Below, piece after piece: positions 7,310-15,913 of a DNA stretch of 42,605 nucleotides (the first letter of the stretch is position 1; each line of letters opens with the position of its first letter). The stretch comes from Akkermansiaceae bacterium. GTDB lineage: Bacteria; Verrucomicrobiota; Verrucomicrobiia; Verrucomicrobiales; Akkermansiaceae. Position numbers and translations under genes: made by a program. The notes under the pieces were generated by a model. It worked only from the letters and a program-made list of their open reading frames with translations, was not told the DNA's origin and made no database searches. The stretch lies in the NCBI GenBank assembly GCA_903906515.1, contig CAIVKO010000107.1, forward strand, positions 1 through 42,605, read 5' to 3'.

Positions 7310-8257
7310 GCTGGTTCTTTTCCTGATGCCGTAGCATACCATCTGCCGGTTTTTCCGGCGGAAATCGCCGATTGGATGGCCGCCGGTCCTGATAAATTCA
7401 TCATCGACGGGACACTTGGCGGCGGTGGTCACAGTGAATTGTTTCTCAAGGCGGGTGCCAAGGTATTGGGTATCGACCGTGATCCGGAGGCACTCGCGCA
7501 CGCGCACGCACGTTTGGCGGAATATGGAAACCGATTTTCCACATGGGAGGGAAACTTTTCCCGCCTTCAGGAAATCCCCGAAATCCAACAGGGGGGCAGG
7601 GCAGACGGCCTGCTTCTGGATCTTGGGGTTTCTTCACGCCAGCTAGATTCCGCAGTCCGTGGTTTTTCCTTCATGCGCGAGGGTCCGTTGGACATGCGCA
7701 TGGGACCGTCCAGCCCGTACACCGCTTCCCAGATCATCAATGAATGGAGTGAAGTAGATCTTGCGCGGATCATTTTCGAATTTGGTGAAGAGCCGAAGTC
7801 ACGGCGTATCGCCGCTGCCATTGTCAGACAGCGCGCCATCAAACGCTTCGACACCACTCTTGAACTCGCGGCTTTCATCGAAAGCGTGATCGGTCGTCAT
7901 GGTCGGACGCATCCTGCAACCCGCACCTTCCAAGCCGTTCGCATGGCTGTGAACGAAGAACTCGAATCTCTAGCCACCGCGCTTTCTTCCGTTTCATCCA
8001 TCCTGAAACCCGGCGGGCGTTTGTTGATCATCACGTTCCACAGTCTTGAAGACCGGATGGTCAAACGATTTTTGCGGCATCGCTCCGCACCATTCATCGA
8101 TGATCCTGGCTGGCCCGAACCCCGACCGAATCCGGATTACCAATTCCAGCTTCTTGCCCGAAAGGCCATCCTGCCAACCGCTGAAGAAACATCCCTGAAC
8201 CCGCGAGCCCGCAGTGCCAAACTGCGGGTCGCACGGCTTTTAGACCCCAAGCCATGA
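7292..8257 (+). CDS. rsmH: 16S rRNA (cytosine(1402)-N(4))-methyltransferase RsmH
   Basis: Methylates N4 of C1402 in the decoding centre of 16S rRNA using S-adenosylmethionine. The conserved protein begins near YHLPVFPAEIADW and shows the family's SAM loop IDGTLGGGGHSE, then DRDPEAL, LLLDLGVSSRQLD, GPLDMRMG, the TFQAVRMAVNEEL helix and ITFHSLEDRMVKRF. The start is uncertain. No ATG or GTG lies close before the conserved part. A TTG at 7292 gives MSEQEPAGSFPDAV and about 321 residues, normal for RsmH, but lies inside the third conserved RNA loop. In-frame ATGs at 7217 and 6911 would give about 346 and 448 residues by translating through the repeats. The stop overlaps the next start (ATGA). Confidence 0.93.
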   Translation: MSEQEPAGSFPDAVAYHLPVFPAEIADWMAAGPDKFIIDGTLGGGGHSELFLKAGAKVLGIDRDPEALAHAHARLAEYGNRFSTWEGNFSRLQEIPEIQQGGRADGLLLDLGVSSRQLDSAVRGFSFMREGPLDMRMGPSSPYTASQIINEWSEVDLARIIFEFGEEPKSRRIAAAIVRQRAIKRFDTTLELAAFIESVIGRHGRTHPATRTFQAVRMAVNEELESLATALSSVSSILKPGGRLLIITFHSLEDRMVKRFLRHRSAPFIDDPGWPEPRPNPDYQFQLLARKAILPTAEETSLNPRARSAKLRVARLLDPKP

Positions 8258-8595
8258 ACCGACGTCGCGAAGAACCCCGTAGCCATACTTCTGTTATTTT
8301 TGCGCTGATCCTTGCAGCCGCGATTATGGCAGCTGGAGGCGTGCTCCACGCCTACTATAAGAACCGCCAGATCCAGGTCAGCCGGGAAATCGACGCCATC
8401 GAAAAGAATGTCGAGCATTGCCGGTTTGACATCCGAACCACCGAGATGCGGATGGATCAACTCCTCAACCGCTTCGTCATCCGCAAGCAGCTTGAACAGA
8501 ATAAATCCAGGCTCCATCCGATCTCGCTTGCTGTTGTCGAAGACGTCGATCCAACCCCGCCCTCCCGTCGCAATGTTGCGGCTGTTTCCCCATAA
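8254..8595 (+). CDS. FtsL-like small division protein
   Basis: A 113-residue bitopic protein: short basic cytoplasmic N terminus (MNRRREEPRSH), one membrane span near residues 13-33 (VIFALILAAAIMAAGGVL), then a heptad-like helix rich in charged residues up to about residue 85. Size, topology and position between rsmH and ftsI are those of FtsL, the coiled-coil partner of FtsB and FtsQ that helps activate FtsWI. FtsL is too divergent in sequence to confirm by eye, so the assignment rests on context and architecture. Its ATG overlaps the rsmH stop, indicating coupled translation. Confidence 0.72.
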   Translation: MNRRREEPRSHTSVIFALILAAAIMAAGGVLHAYYKNRQIQVSREIDAIEKNVEHCRFDIRTTEMRMDQLLNRFVIRKQLEQNKSRLHPISLAVVEDVDPTPPSRRNVAAVSP

Positions 8596-8598
8596 CGC

Positions 8599-10524
8599 GT
8601 GAAATCATCGTTCCAATCCCGTTGCACCATCCTGTGCTCGATCCTGGTGATCGGGCTCAGTGTGCTTTCGGCCCGGTTGGTCAAAATCCAGTTGGTGGAT
8701 CGTCACCGCTATGCGGCAAGCTCGCGTAAGGCGTTCGACCGTGTTGAGAAGCTGCCTGCCACCCGCGGATCGATCGTGGACCGCCGCGAGGAGATACTCG
8801 CGAAGAGCATTCCCGTTTCCAGCGTTTTCATCGACAAGAACCATTTGGAGGACCCCAAACTCGCGAGTTATGGCATTGCCTATCAGGAAGCTTCTGCGGA
8901 GCCGGGTTGGAATGATCTGGAGCCTGCGGAACAACGGAGAAAAATCAGCGGCCTGCGCGGAGAAATTCTCGCCAATGAAACCACCGAGGCCATCGTTAGC
9001 AAGCATCTCGCCTATGTCATCGGCGTGCTTGCCAGACCGCTTGGGATGCGCCGCGAGGACCTCCGGGCGAAGATCGAAACCAGTAAGGGCAAGTGGTTCC
9101 CCGTCGCCAAGGACTTGCCGGAAGACATCGCCGAGAATCTCCGCGAGACCGTGGAAAAACACTGGCTACAAGGCATTGAGTTTCAGAATTCCATCAAGCG
9201 CTGGTATACCGCGCCCAATCTGGCGACTCACTTGATAGGGTTCACCGGAGAAACGGAGGAAACAGATGCTGACGGGAAAACTGCAACCCGTGTTGTTGGT
9301 CGTTTCGGGATCGAATCCACCATGGAGTCCTATCTCGCCGGGCGTGACGGTTGGCGCGAGCACCGCCGGGACGCGCATGGCCTGGTGGTTCCCGGAGACT
9401 CCGCCAGTCTGATGCCGCCGCGGGCCGGATTGAATGTCCAACTCACCATCGACATGGGTTTGCAGGCGATTATCGAGGAGGAGATGGAAGCTTGTCTCAA
9501 GGAATTCAAATCCATTCGCGGCGCGGTGATCCTGATGGACCCGAAAACCGGCGAGATCCTTGCTATGGCAAGTCGGCCGCATTTCGATCTGAACCGCAGG
9601 GACGATGTTGCGGAGAACGGTTTCAACTTCGCGATTCAAGCGATCTACGAACCGGGATCGACGTTCAAAGTGGTTGCCACCTCGGGAGTGCTCAACGAAG
9701 GTCTCGCGACTCCCTTCACTTCGGTCTTTTGTCACAATGGAAACTATTCCGAAGGGAAAATCCAGGTGCCGGACCACCATCCCTACGGCAATCTAACGCT
9801 TGAAGGGGTGCTCATCAAATCGAGTAACATTGGCGCCTACAAGTTCGCTCGACAGCTCGGCGCCAAACGCTTTTTCGATTATGCCCATCGCTTCGGTTTC
9901 GGTCGCAAGACAGGCATCCAGCTCAGTGGTGAGAGTTCCGGAATCGCCAAAAACACAGGAAACGCAGTGGATTTCTCGCGTGCCAGTTATGGTTATGCCC
10001 TGAACGTGACGCCACTCCAGATGGCCTGCGGATACTCCGCGATCGCAGGTGATGGGAAGCTGCTCAAGCCCCGAATCGTCAAGGCGCTGGTGGCCAATGA
10101 CGGGACCGTGGTCGAGCGATTCCCCGCAGAGGTGGTCTCTCAGGTCATGAAGCCCGAGACCGCGAAGAAGATGCGCGCCGCGCTGGAAAAAGTCACCGAA
10201 CCCGGCGGCACCGCCCTTCTCGCCGCAGTTCCCGGATACAAAGTGGCCGGCAAGACGGGCACCGCAAAACGCCACAATCCCAACGGGCGCGGATATCTAG
10301 CCAACAGTTACACCGTTTCCTTCGCGGGTATGCTTCCGGCGCAGGATCCCGCCTTTGTTTGCATCGTCGTCATTGACGACCCCCGCACCGACAAGGTCAC
10401 GCGTTACGGCGGGACCATCGCTGCTCCGGCGTTCGGTCGCATCGCGGCCCGTGCGGCGGCCTACATGAACCTGCAGCCCACCGAACCCATCAAAGCCTCG
10501 CTCGCCGCCGCCACCAAACCATGA
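8599..10524 (+). CDS. ftsI: Peptidoglycan D,D-transpeptidase (class B PBP, FtsI/PBP3-like)
   Basis: Cross-links septal peptidoglycan in the periplasm. The 641-residue protein has an N-terminal membrane anchor (about residues 10-28), a pedestal region with the class B motif RGSIVDRREEILA near residue 57, and a C-terminal penicillin-binding domain. The active-site serine is in EPGSTFK (Ser about 354), the SxN motif is SSN at about 408-410 and the KTG motif is GKTGTAK at about 552. The start is GTG at 8599, three bases after the FtsL-like gene; the end overlaps murE as ATGA. The position in the dcw cluster points to FtsI rather than the elongation enzyme MrdA. There is no C-terminal PASTA domain. 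Confidence 0.94.
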   Translation: MKSSFQSRCTILCSILVIGLSVLSARLVKIQLVDRHRYAASSRKAFDRVEKLPATRGSIVDRREEILAKSIPVSSVFIDKNHLEDPKLASYGIAYQEASAEPGWNDLEPAEQRRKISGLRGEILANETTEAIVSKHLAYVIGVLARPLGMRREDLRAKIETSKGKWFPVAKDLPEDIAENLRETVEKHWLQGIEFQNSIKRWYTAPNLATHLIGFTGETEETDADGKTATRVVGRFGIESTMESYLAGRDGWREHRRDAHGLVVPGDSASLMPPRAGLNVQLTIDMGLQAIIEEEMEACLKEFKSIRGAVILMDPKTGEILAMASRPHFDLNRRDDVAENGFNFAIQAIYEPGSTFKVVATSGVLNEGLATPFTSVFCHNGNYSEGKIQVPDHHPYGNLTLEGVLIKSSNIGAYKFARQLGAKRFFDYAHRFGFGRKTGIQLSGESSGIAKNTGNAVDFSRASYGYALNVTPLQMACGYSAIAGDGKLLKPRIVKALVANDGTVVERFPAEVVSQVMKPETAKKMRAALEKVTEPGGTALLAAVPGYKVAGKTGTAKRHNPNGRGYLANSYTVSFAGMLPAQDPAFVCIVVIDDPRTDKVTRYGGTIAAPAFGRIAARAAAYMNLQPTEPIKASLAAATKP

Positions 10525-12020
10525 TTTTACGCGATCTTATTTCCAGCCTTTCCAGGGTCACTGCATCAGGCCCTGCAGACGTGCGGATAGAATCCCTGAC
10601 CGCATCTTCCCGCGATGCCGCGCCGGAAACCCTTTTCGCGGCAATCCGAGGCACCTCTATTGACGGTCATCGTTTCATTGAAGACGCATTGGCGGCAGGA
10701 AGCACCGCCATTCTTGCCGAGACCGCTCCTCCGGTGGATCTCGATCCCGCCGTGTCATGGTTGCATGTGCCGGACAGCCGTGCGGCGCTCTCCGTCCTTG
10801 CTTCTCATATGGCCGGCCACCCGTGGCGGGATCTCGCCGTCGCCGGCGTTACCGGGACGAATGGCAAGACCACCACGACCTACCTGCTCCACCACATCAT
10901 GAAAACCGTGTGGCACCGCACGGGTTTGTTAGGGACTATTCTCGTGGATGATGGCGAAACCGTGGAATCCGCCAAACACACCACTCCGGGGTCGATCGAA
11001 CTTTCCGCCCTGTTGGGCCGCATGAAGGATCACGGCTGCCGCGGTGTGGCGATGGAGGTTTCCTCCCATGGCATCCATCAGAAAAGAATCGCCGCCATCG
11101 GGTTCGATGCCTGCGTGTTCACCAATCTCACCCAGGACCATCTCGACTATCACGGCACCATCGAGGCATACTATCAGGCCAAGGCCGATTGGTTTCATGC
11201 GCTTGCCGCGGATCCACATGGAAAGAAGCCGGTGGCGGTGATCAACATCGATGATACTTTGGGAGCGGAACTTGCCGCCTCATTGGATGGGAAAATGAAG
11301 GTGATCCGTTTCGGTTTCGGAGTGCACTGTGATTTCCGCGCCAACAACTTCCGCCAGAATCCGCGCGGGATGGAATTCGAGCTTGCCGCCAAAGGAAAAA
11401 CCTATCTGGTGCGAGCTCCGTTGATCGGCCGTTTCAATGTGTATAATCTTTTGGCCGCGCTGGCTGCTGCGAGCGCATGTGGCATTCGTCCGCGCGAGGC
11501 GGTCGCCGCCGTGGTGAATGCCCCGCAGGTTCCTGGACGCATGGAGAATGTCGGCAATGCAGGCGGGGCTACGGTTTTTGTGGATTACGCACATACTCCG
11601 GATGCGCTTGAAAACGCCTGCCGCACCCTCAAAGAGTTGGATCCCCGTCGTTTGATCACCGTGTTCGGCTGCGGCGGAGACCGTGACAAGGGGAAACGTC
11701 CTCTGATGGCCGCCGCCGCCATCCGTTACAGCGACGCCTGCGTGATCACCTCCGATAACCCTCGCTCCGAGGATCCTCTCGATATCATCCGTGAGATCGA
11801 GGCTGGTCTTGCCGGAAAGGGTCATCTCAGCATCCCCGACCGCAATGAGGCCATTTCCTATGCGATCAAAAACTCATTGTCCGGGGATATCATTTTGATC
11901 GCCGGCAAGGGGCACGAAACCACTCAGCAATTTTCCGATCACACCATAGAGTTCGATGACCGCAAGCATGCGGCCAAGGCCCTGCGTGACCGCGCTCAAC
12001 TTATAGCCGAAAGCCGATGA
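10521..12020 (+). CDS. murE: UDP-N-acetylmuramoyl-tripeptide synthetase (MurE)
   Basis: Adds the third amino acid to UDP-MurNAc-L-Ala-D-Glu in the cytoplasm. The 499-residue protein has the Mur ligase layout: an N-terminal uridine-binding domain, the ATP loop VTGTNGKTTTTY near residues 109-120, the central domain with KHTTPGS and the carbamylated-lysine region, and a C-terminal domain. That last domain contains SDNPRSEDP with DNPR at about residues 412-415, the signature of meso-diaminopimelate-adding MurE. The enzyme therefore predicts DAP-type peptidoglycan. It overlaps ftsI at its start and murF at its end by four bases each. Confidence 0.95.
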   Translation: MILRDLISSLSRVTASGPADVRIESLTASSRDAAPETLFAAIRGTSIDGHRFIEDALAAGSTAILAETAPPVDLDPAVSWLHVPDSRAALSVLASHMAGHPWRDLAVAGVTGTNGKTTTTYLLHHIMKTVWHRTGLLGTILVDDGETVESAKHTTPGSIELSALLGRMKDHGCRGVAMEVSSHGIHQKRIAAIGFDACVFTNLTQDHLDYHGTIEAYYQAKADWFHALAADPHGKKPVAVINIDDTLGAELAASLDGKMKVIRFGFGVHCDFRANNFRQNPRGMEFELAAKGKTYLVRAPLIGRFNVYNLLAALAAASACGIRPREAVAAVVNAPQVPGRMENVGNAGGATVFVDYAHTPDALENACRTLKELDPRRLITVFGCGGDRDKGKRPLMAAAAIRYSDACVITSDNPRSEDPLDIIREIEAGLAGKGHLSIPDRNEAISYAIKNSLSGDIILIAGKGHETTQQFSDHTIEFDDRKHAAKALRDRAQLIAESR

Positions 12021-13384
12021 AACCCCTGACCGCCCAACAGATCGCGGAGATCCTCGGCACGCATGTAGCCGCGGGGCGGCCTGACGTGCTTGCGGCGGGT
12101 GGCGTTTCCACTGATACCCGCACGTTGGCGCGGGGTGCGGTGTTTTTCGCCTTGCGCGGCGAGAATTTCGATGGTGATACCTTCGCTCGGACCGCCCTGG
12201 ATTCGGGGGCATCCGTGGTGATTGTGCATCAATGGCATGGTGGTGATTCCGTGGGAGATGCGGCGGTGATCGAAGTGTCGGACACGCTGCTTGCACTGCA
12301 GCGGTTGGCGCTCTGGTGGCGCAAGCAACTGGATCTGCCCGTGATCGCCGTCACCGGTTCCAACGGCAAGACCAGCACCAAGGATTTCACCTCGGCGGTG
12401 CTGTCCCGCAAGTATCACGTTTCCTCCACACGCGGCAATTTGAACAACCACATCGGGGTGCCTCTAACGGTTCTCGCGACCACTCAGGAGCACACGGCGG
12501 CGGTTTGGGAAATGGGCATGAATCACTCCGGTGAGATTGCCCCGCTCTGCGAGATTGCCAAACCCAAATTCGGCATCATCACCAATATCGGCACCGCCCA
12601 CATCGAGTTTCTCGGATCACGTGATGCCATTGCCGAGGAAAAGGGAAGCCTTGCCCGCTCGCTGCCGATGGACGGCATATTGTTCATTCCCGCGACTTGC
12701 GAATATCACGAATATCTCCGCAAGCGCACGAAAGCCTCCATCATTTCGGTCGGTAACGGCCGGGGGCTGGTCCGCGCGGAAAATCTCGTTTTTGGGGCGG
12801 AAAGCACTCATTTTTCACTGGTCATTGAGGGTGTTGGAACTACGGATGTCGTTCTATCAGTTCCTGGACGGCACATGGTCACCAACGCCTTGTTGGCTGC
12901 AGGCGTGGGTTGGAAGCTCGGCATGTCCATCACGGAAATCGCAGCCGGACTATCTTCCGCCAAGCTGACCGGTGGCAGGCTCCACCGTTATGTCTCTCAT
13001 GGAGTCACCGTGATTGACGATACTTACAATGCGAATCCCGAGTCCATGGCTGCCGCCATTGAAACGCTCTCCGACATGCCCACGACTCACGGGGGCCGCA
13101 AAATCATCGTGCTCGGCCGTATGGGAGAACTTGGCACGCACGGCCCTGCCGCCCATCTCCGAACCGGCGAGCTCGCGGCGAAACGTAACCTCACCGTGAT
13201 CGCGGTGGGAGAGGGTGCTGCAGAAATTGCCCGTGGTGCGAACGACTCCCCATATTTTCCGGTTTTCGAAGATGCCGCCGCATGGTTGGCCCGTGAAGCG
13301 AAAGTTGGTGACGTGGTGCTCTTCAAAGGCAGTCGCACCGCGACCGTTGAAAAAGTCATGAACCAAGCCTTCCCCCGAAACTGA
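12017..13384 (+). CDS. murF: UDP-MurNAc-tripeptide--D-alanyl-D-alanine ligase (MurF)
   Basis: Adds D-Ala-D-Ala to the UDP-MurNAc tripeptide, the last cytoplasmic ligase step. The 455-residue protein has the ATP loop VTGSNGKTSTKD (about 112-123), the MurF-typical NNHIGVPLTVL, EMGMNHSGEI and ITNIGTAHIEF blocks, then DDTYNANPESM in the C-terminal domain. Those last blocks separate MurF from the other Mur ligases. Both ends overlap neighbours (ATGA with murE, TGATG with mraY), as expected for a tightly coupled operon. Confidence 0.95.
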   Translation: MKPLTAQQIAEILGTHVAAGRPDVLAAGGVSTDTRTLARGAVFFALRGENFDGDTFARTALDSGASVVIVHQWHGGDSVGDAAVIEVSDTLLALQRLALWWRKQLDLPVIAVTGSNGKTSTKDFTSAVLSRKYHVSSTRGNLNNHIGVPLTVLATTQEHTAAVWEMGMNHSGEIAPLCEIAKPKFGIITNIGTAHIEFLGSRDAIAEEKGSLARSLPMDGILFIPATCEYHEYLRKRTKASIISVGNGRGLVRAENLVFGAESTHFSLVIEGVGTTDVVLSVPGRHMVTNALLAAGVGWKLGMSITEIAAGLSSAKLTGGRLHRYVSHGVTVIDDTYNANPESMAAAIETLSDMPTTHGGRKIIVLGRMGELGTHGPAAHLRTGELAAKRNLTVIAVGEGAAEIARGANDSPYFPVFEDAAAWLAREAKVGDVVLFKGSRTATVEKVMNQAFPRN

Positions 13385-14586
13385 TGCTGCCCGCCATCTA
13401 TGATTATTGGTTGAATGCCTACGAACACGGTGAGTCGTGGGCGGTGTCCTGTCGTTTCCTCAATCTTTTTCAATATATCACTTTCCGAGCCGTCAGCGCG
13501 GGGTTGCTCGCATTCATTCTCTCGCTTCTGATCGGCCCGCGTGTGATTCGCAGGTTGATCTCGCTCAAGGTGAACCAACCGATCCGCACCGCTGCGGAAG
13601 TCCACAAACTCGCCGAACTCCAAGGCGGGAAAATCGGCACTCCTACGATGGGTGGCGTGCTCATCCTCGGCACGGTGCTGATTTCCACCCTCATCTGCGC
13701 CCGTCCGCTCAACCCGTTTGTCGCCGTCTGCGCCTGCACCATGGCTGCGTGTGGTTTGTTAGGGCTTTGCGACGATTACAAGAAGGTGAAGGAAAAGAAA
13801 TCCGACGGCATCAGTAGCCGCCAGAAACTCATGTGGCAGTTGGTCATTGCTCTGATCGCCGCATCTTTTATTTTCTTCAAGCCGGAGATTTCCGGTTTCG
13901 AAGCGACCGATGCGGCAATCAAATCTGGTGAAGCGGGATTTTGTCTGGGTAAGAACAACCCGATTGGCATCGGGGCCGTTTGCTTTCCACTTTTTAAGAT
14001 TCCGTTGGTGGACCTCCACTGGATGGTGATCCCATTTTTCGCGCTGATCATCGTTGGTTGTTCAAATGCAGTGAACCTGACCGATGGTCTCGACGGGTTG
14101 GCGACGGGTTGTACGATCAGTTCCGCGCTGGCCTATTCGCTACTCGCCTATCTCGCAGGCCACCATTTCATGGCTGTTGAGTATCTGGTGATTCCCCACA
14201 ACATCTACATCGGCGAACTCGCGGTTTTCCTGATGGCGCTGGTTGGCGCGGCCTTCGGCTTCCTCTGGTTCAACTGCCACCCTGCCAAGATGTTCATGGG
14301 CGACACAGGATCGCTTGCCATTGGAGGGGCGTTGGGAACCGCCGCGATCTGCACCAAGCAGGAACTCCTTCTCGTCATCATCGGCGGCATCTTCGTGATG
14401 GAGGCTATGTCCGTCATTCTCCAGGTCGGCAGCTTCAAGCTGCGCAAGAAACGCATCTTCAAAATGTCGCCGATCCATCATCATTTCGAACTTCTAGGCT
14501 GGCATGAGAACCAGGTGATCATCCGCTTCTGGATTCTCTCGATCATGTTTGCCCTGTTCGGCCTCGCCATTCTCAAGATTCTCTGA
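13384..14586 (+). CDS. mraY: Phospho-N-acetylmuramoyl-pentapeptide-transferase (MraY)
   Basis: Transfers phospho-MurNAc-pentapeptide from UDP to undecaprenyl phosphate, making lipid I in the inner membrane. The 400-residue polytopic protein, slightly longer than the usual 360, shows the diagnostic blocks: KIGTPTMGGVLIL, CDDYKKVKEKKSDGISSRQK with the catalytic aspartates, NAVNLTDGLDGLA, PAKMFMGDTGSLAIGG and SPIHHHFELLGW. A loop of about 40 residues after the fourth span (ISGFEATDAAIKSG...) accounts for the extra length. Its ATG overlaps the murF stop. Confidence 0.96.
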   Translation: MLPAIYDYWLNAYEHGESWAVSCRFLNLFQYITFRAVSAGLLAFILSLLIGPRVIRRLISLKVNQPIRTAAEVHKLAELQGGKIGTPTMGGVLILGTVLISTLICARPLNPFVAVCACTMAACGLLGLCDDYKKVKEKKSDGISSRQKLMWQLVIALIAASFIFFKPEISGFEATDAAIKSGEAGFCLGKNNPIGIGAVCFPLFKIPLVDLHWMVIPFFALIIVGCSNAVNLTDGLDGLATGCTISSALAYSLLAYLAGHHFMAVEYLVIPHNIYIGELAVFLMALVGAAFGFLWFNCHPAKMFMGDTGSLAIGGALGTAAICTKQELLLVIIGGIFVMEAMSVILQVGSFKLRKKRIFKMSPIHHHFELLGWHENQVIIRFWILSIMFALFGLAILKIL

Positions 14587-14591
14587 TTTTC

Positions 14592-15902
14592 ATGAAACTA
14601 ACCGGAAAACACGTTGCCATTCTTGGTGTCGGCCGCAGCGGCCGCGCCGCAGCCGCGCTTGCTTTGCGCGAAGGGGCGCGCGTCTCCGCGTGGGACCTCG
14701 CGGGACCCGAGGCGTTCTCGGAAATGCCAACCGGAGTGGAAATCCATCCGAACGCTACGGAAGAGCAGGGGAGTGGAGTGGGCTGCGATTTCCTGGTGGT
14801 GAGTCCGGGCATCGACACCTACGGCTCATACGTCGCCGCGTTTTCGGAAAATGCCGGTGAGGTCATCGGCGAGGTCGAGCTCGCCGCTTGTTTCTATCAG
14901 GGGATCATTGTCGGCATCACCGGCACCAATGGCAAGACCACCACGACCGAGTTGGTGGCGCGCATTCTCGCCCACGCAGGCATGGGTGGCACGCCTTGCG
15001 GAAACTATGGAACACCCTTTGCCGAGGTCGTCCTTCAGGTCAATCCACCCGCAGCGGTTTCCTTGGAGCTCAGCTCTTTCCAGCTTGAAACCATCCGTAC
15101 GCTGCATCCGCAGGTGGTGATCTGGCTGAATTTCGCGCCCGACCACATGGATCGTTATCCGACGGTGGAGGCTTACTTTGCCGCCAAGCTCAGGATTTTC
15201 GAAAACCAAGTCGCGGGCGATACGGTGATCGTTCGTGATGGTGAGTTGCTTCCTCATCTTTGCGCCACGTCCGTGAAGTTCTCCACGATCCAATCCGGAG
15301 CGGATTGGTTTTCCGACGGTCATGTCATCCAGCACAACGGAGAGACATGGTTGGATATGGATCACGATACCAGTCTGCGCGGGCTTCACAATGCGGAGAA
15401 CGTCATGGCCGCCCTCGCCGCATGCAATTCGTTGGGGATTTCCGCCGCCATCATGAGTGAGGCTCTTCATGGGTATGCTCCGCCACCCCACCGCTGCGAG
15501 CTCATCCGCACGCTCGATGGTGTGGAATACCTCAACGATTCCAAGGCTACCAATCTGCATGCGTTGGAAAGCGCCCTGCGTTCCCAGACTCGCCCGGTCG
15601 TCCTGATCGCAGGTGGAAAAGACAAGGGATTGGATTATTCCTCCGTCGTGCCGCTTTTAGGTGAAAAAGCGCTTGCCGCCGTGACATTCGGCCAGATCGC
15701 CCGACCTCTTGCCGCGATGTTTGGTGAGGCGGTGCCGACCGAGTCCGTGGCGACTCTGGCGGATGCAGTGGCCACTGCGCGCAGTTTCGCCCCTCGTGGT
15801 TCTACCGTCCTGCTTTCTCCGGGGACGTCATCTTTCGACCAATTCTCCGGTTATGAACAACGGGGGAATTCTTTCCGCGACCTTGTCCATCAACTAAGCT
15901 AA
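14592..15902 (+). CDS. murD: UDP-N-acetylmuramoyl-L-alanine--D-glutamate ligase (MurD)
   Basis: Adds D-glutamate to UDP-MurNAc-L-Ala. The 436-residue protein starts with a nucleotide-binding domain (VAILGVGRSGRAAA) typical of MurD and MurC, then the ATP loop GITGTNGKTTTTEL (Lys about 115), GNYGTPFAE, ELSSFQLETI (the MurD hallmark), NFAPDHMDRY, and in the C-terminal domain YLNDSKATNLHALESAL and LIAGGKDKGLDY. Five bases separate it from mraY. The length is slightly below the 440-450 of many MurDs. Confidence 0.95.
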   Translation: MKLTGKHVAILGVGRSGRAAAALALREGARVSAWDLAGPEAFSEMPTGVEIHPNATEEQGSGVGCDFLVVSPGIDTYGSYVAAFSENAGEVIGEVELAACFYQGIIVGITGTNGKTTTTELVARILAHAGMGGTPCGNYGTPFAEVVLQVNPPAAVSLELSSFQLETIRTLHPQVVIWLNFAPDHMDRYPTVEAYFAAKLRIFENQVAGDTVIVRDGELLPHLCATSVKFSTIQSGADWFSDGHVIQHNGETWLDMDHDTSLRGLHNAENVMAALAACNSLGISAAIMSEALHGYAPPPHRCELIRTLDGVEYLNDSKATNLHALESALRSQTRPVVLIAGGKDKGLDYSSVVPLLGEKALAAVTFGQIARPLAAMFGEAVPTESVATLADAVATARSFAPRGSTVLLSPGTSSFDQFSGYEQRGNSFRDLVHQLS

Positions 15903-15913
15903 CAACTCCAATT

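Larger units (their letters stand above)
7025..7339 (+). repeat. Three tandem 105-base units in the rsmH leader
   Basis: CTCGGGACAG occurs at 7025, 7130 and 7235, and CTCCTGGCTGGTTGTC at 7071, 7176 and 7281. Both series step by exactly 105 bases, so the array is three units of 105 with no length change. Outside these two cores the units have diverged almost completely, except for a T-rich patch about 18 bases after the second core. Each core is the loop of a hairpin with its own, different stem. The frame of rsmH is open through all units because 105 is a multiple of three, giving LGT...APGWLS in each, yet the cores are identical even at synonymous third positions. This argues for selection on nucleic acid rather than on peptide. 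Sits between mraZ and the conserved part of rsmH. Confidence 0.9.

Noticed and set aside
7012-7326. 104-codon open frame over the repeat array, repeating SWLVV
   Set aside because: It is another reading of the same RNA-level repeats; identical wobble positions and covarying stems explain it better than a protein.
7025-7339. Evenly spaced repeats considered as a CRISPR array
   Set aside because: Conserved cores are 10 and 16 bases, the period is 105, and the intervening sequence pairs with itself around the cores; no cas genes. Not CRISPR.
6911-7339. APGWLS repeats as a multi-core peptide (RiPP) precursor
   Set aside because: No modification enzyme or transporter nearby, the frame runs straight into RsmH, and conservation is at nucleotide level.
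7345-7359. GCCGG-TTTTT-CCGGC hairpin at the start of the rsmH core as an attenuator
   Set aside because: Only five pairs, lies inside conserved coding sequence (LPVFPAE), and no T-run follows the stem.
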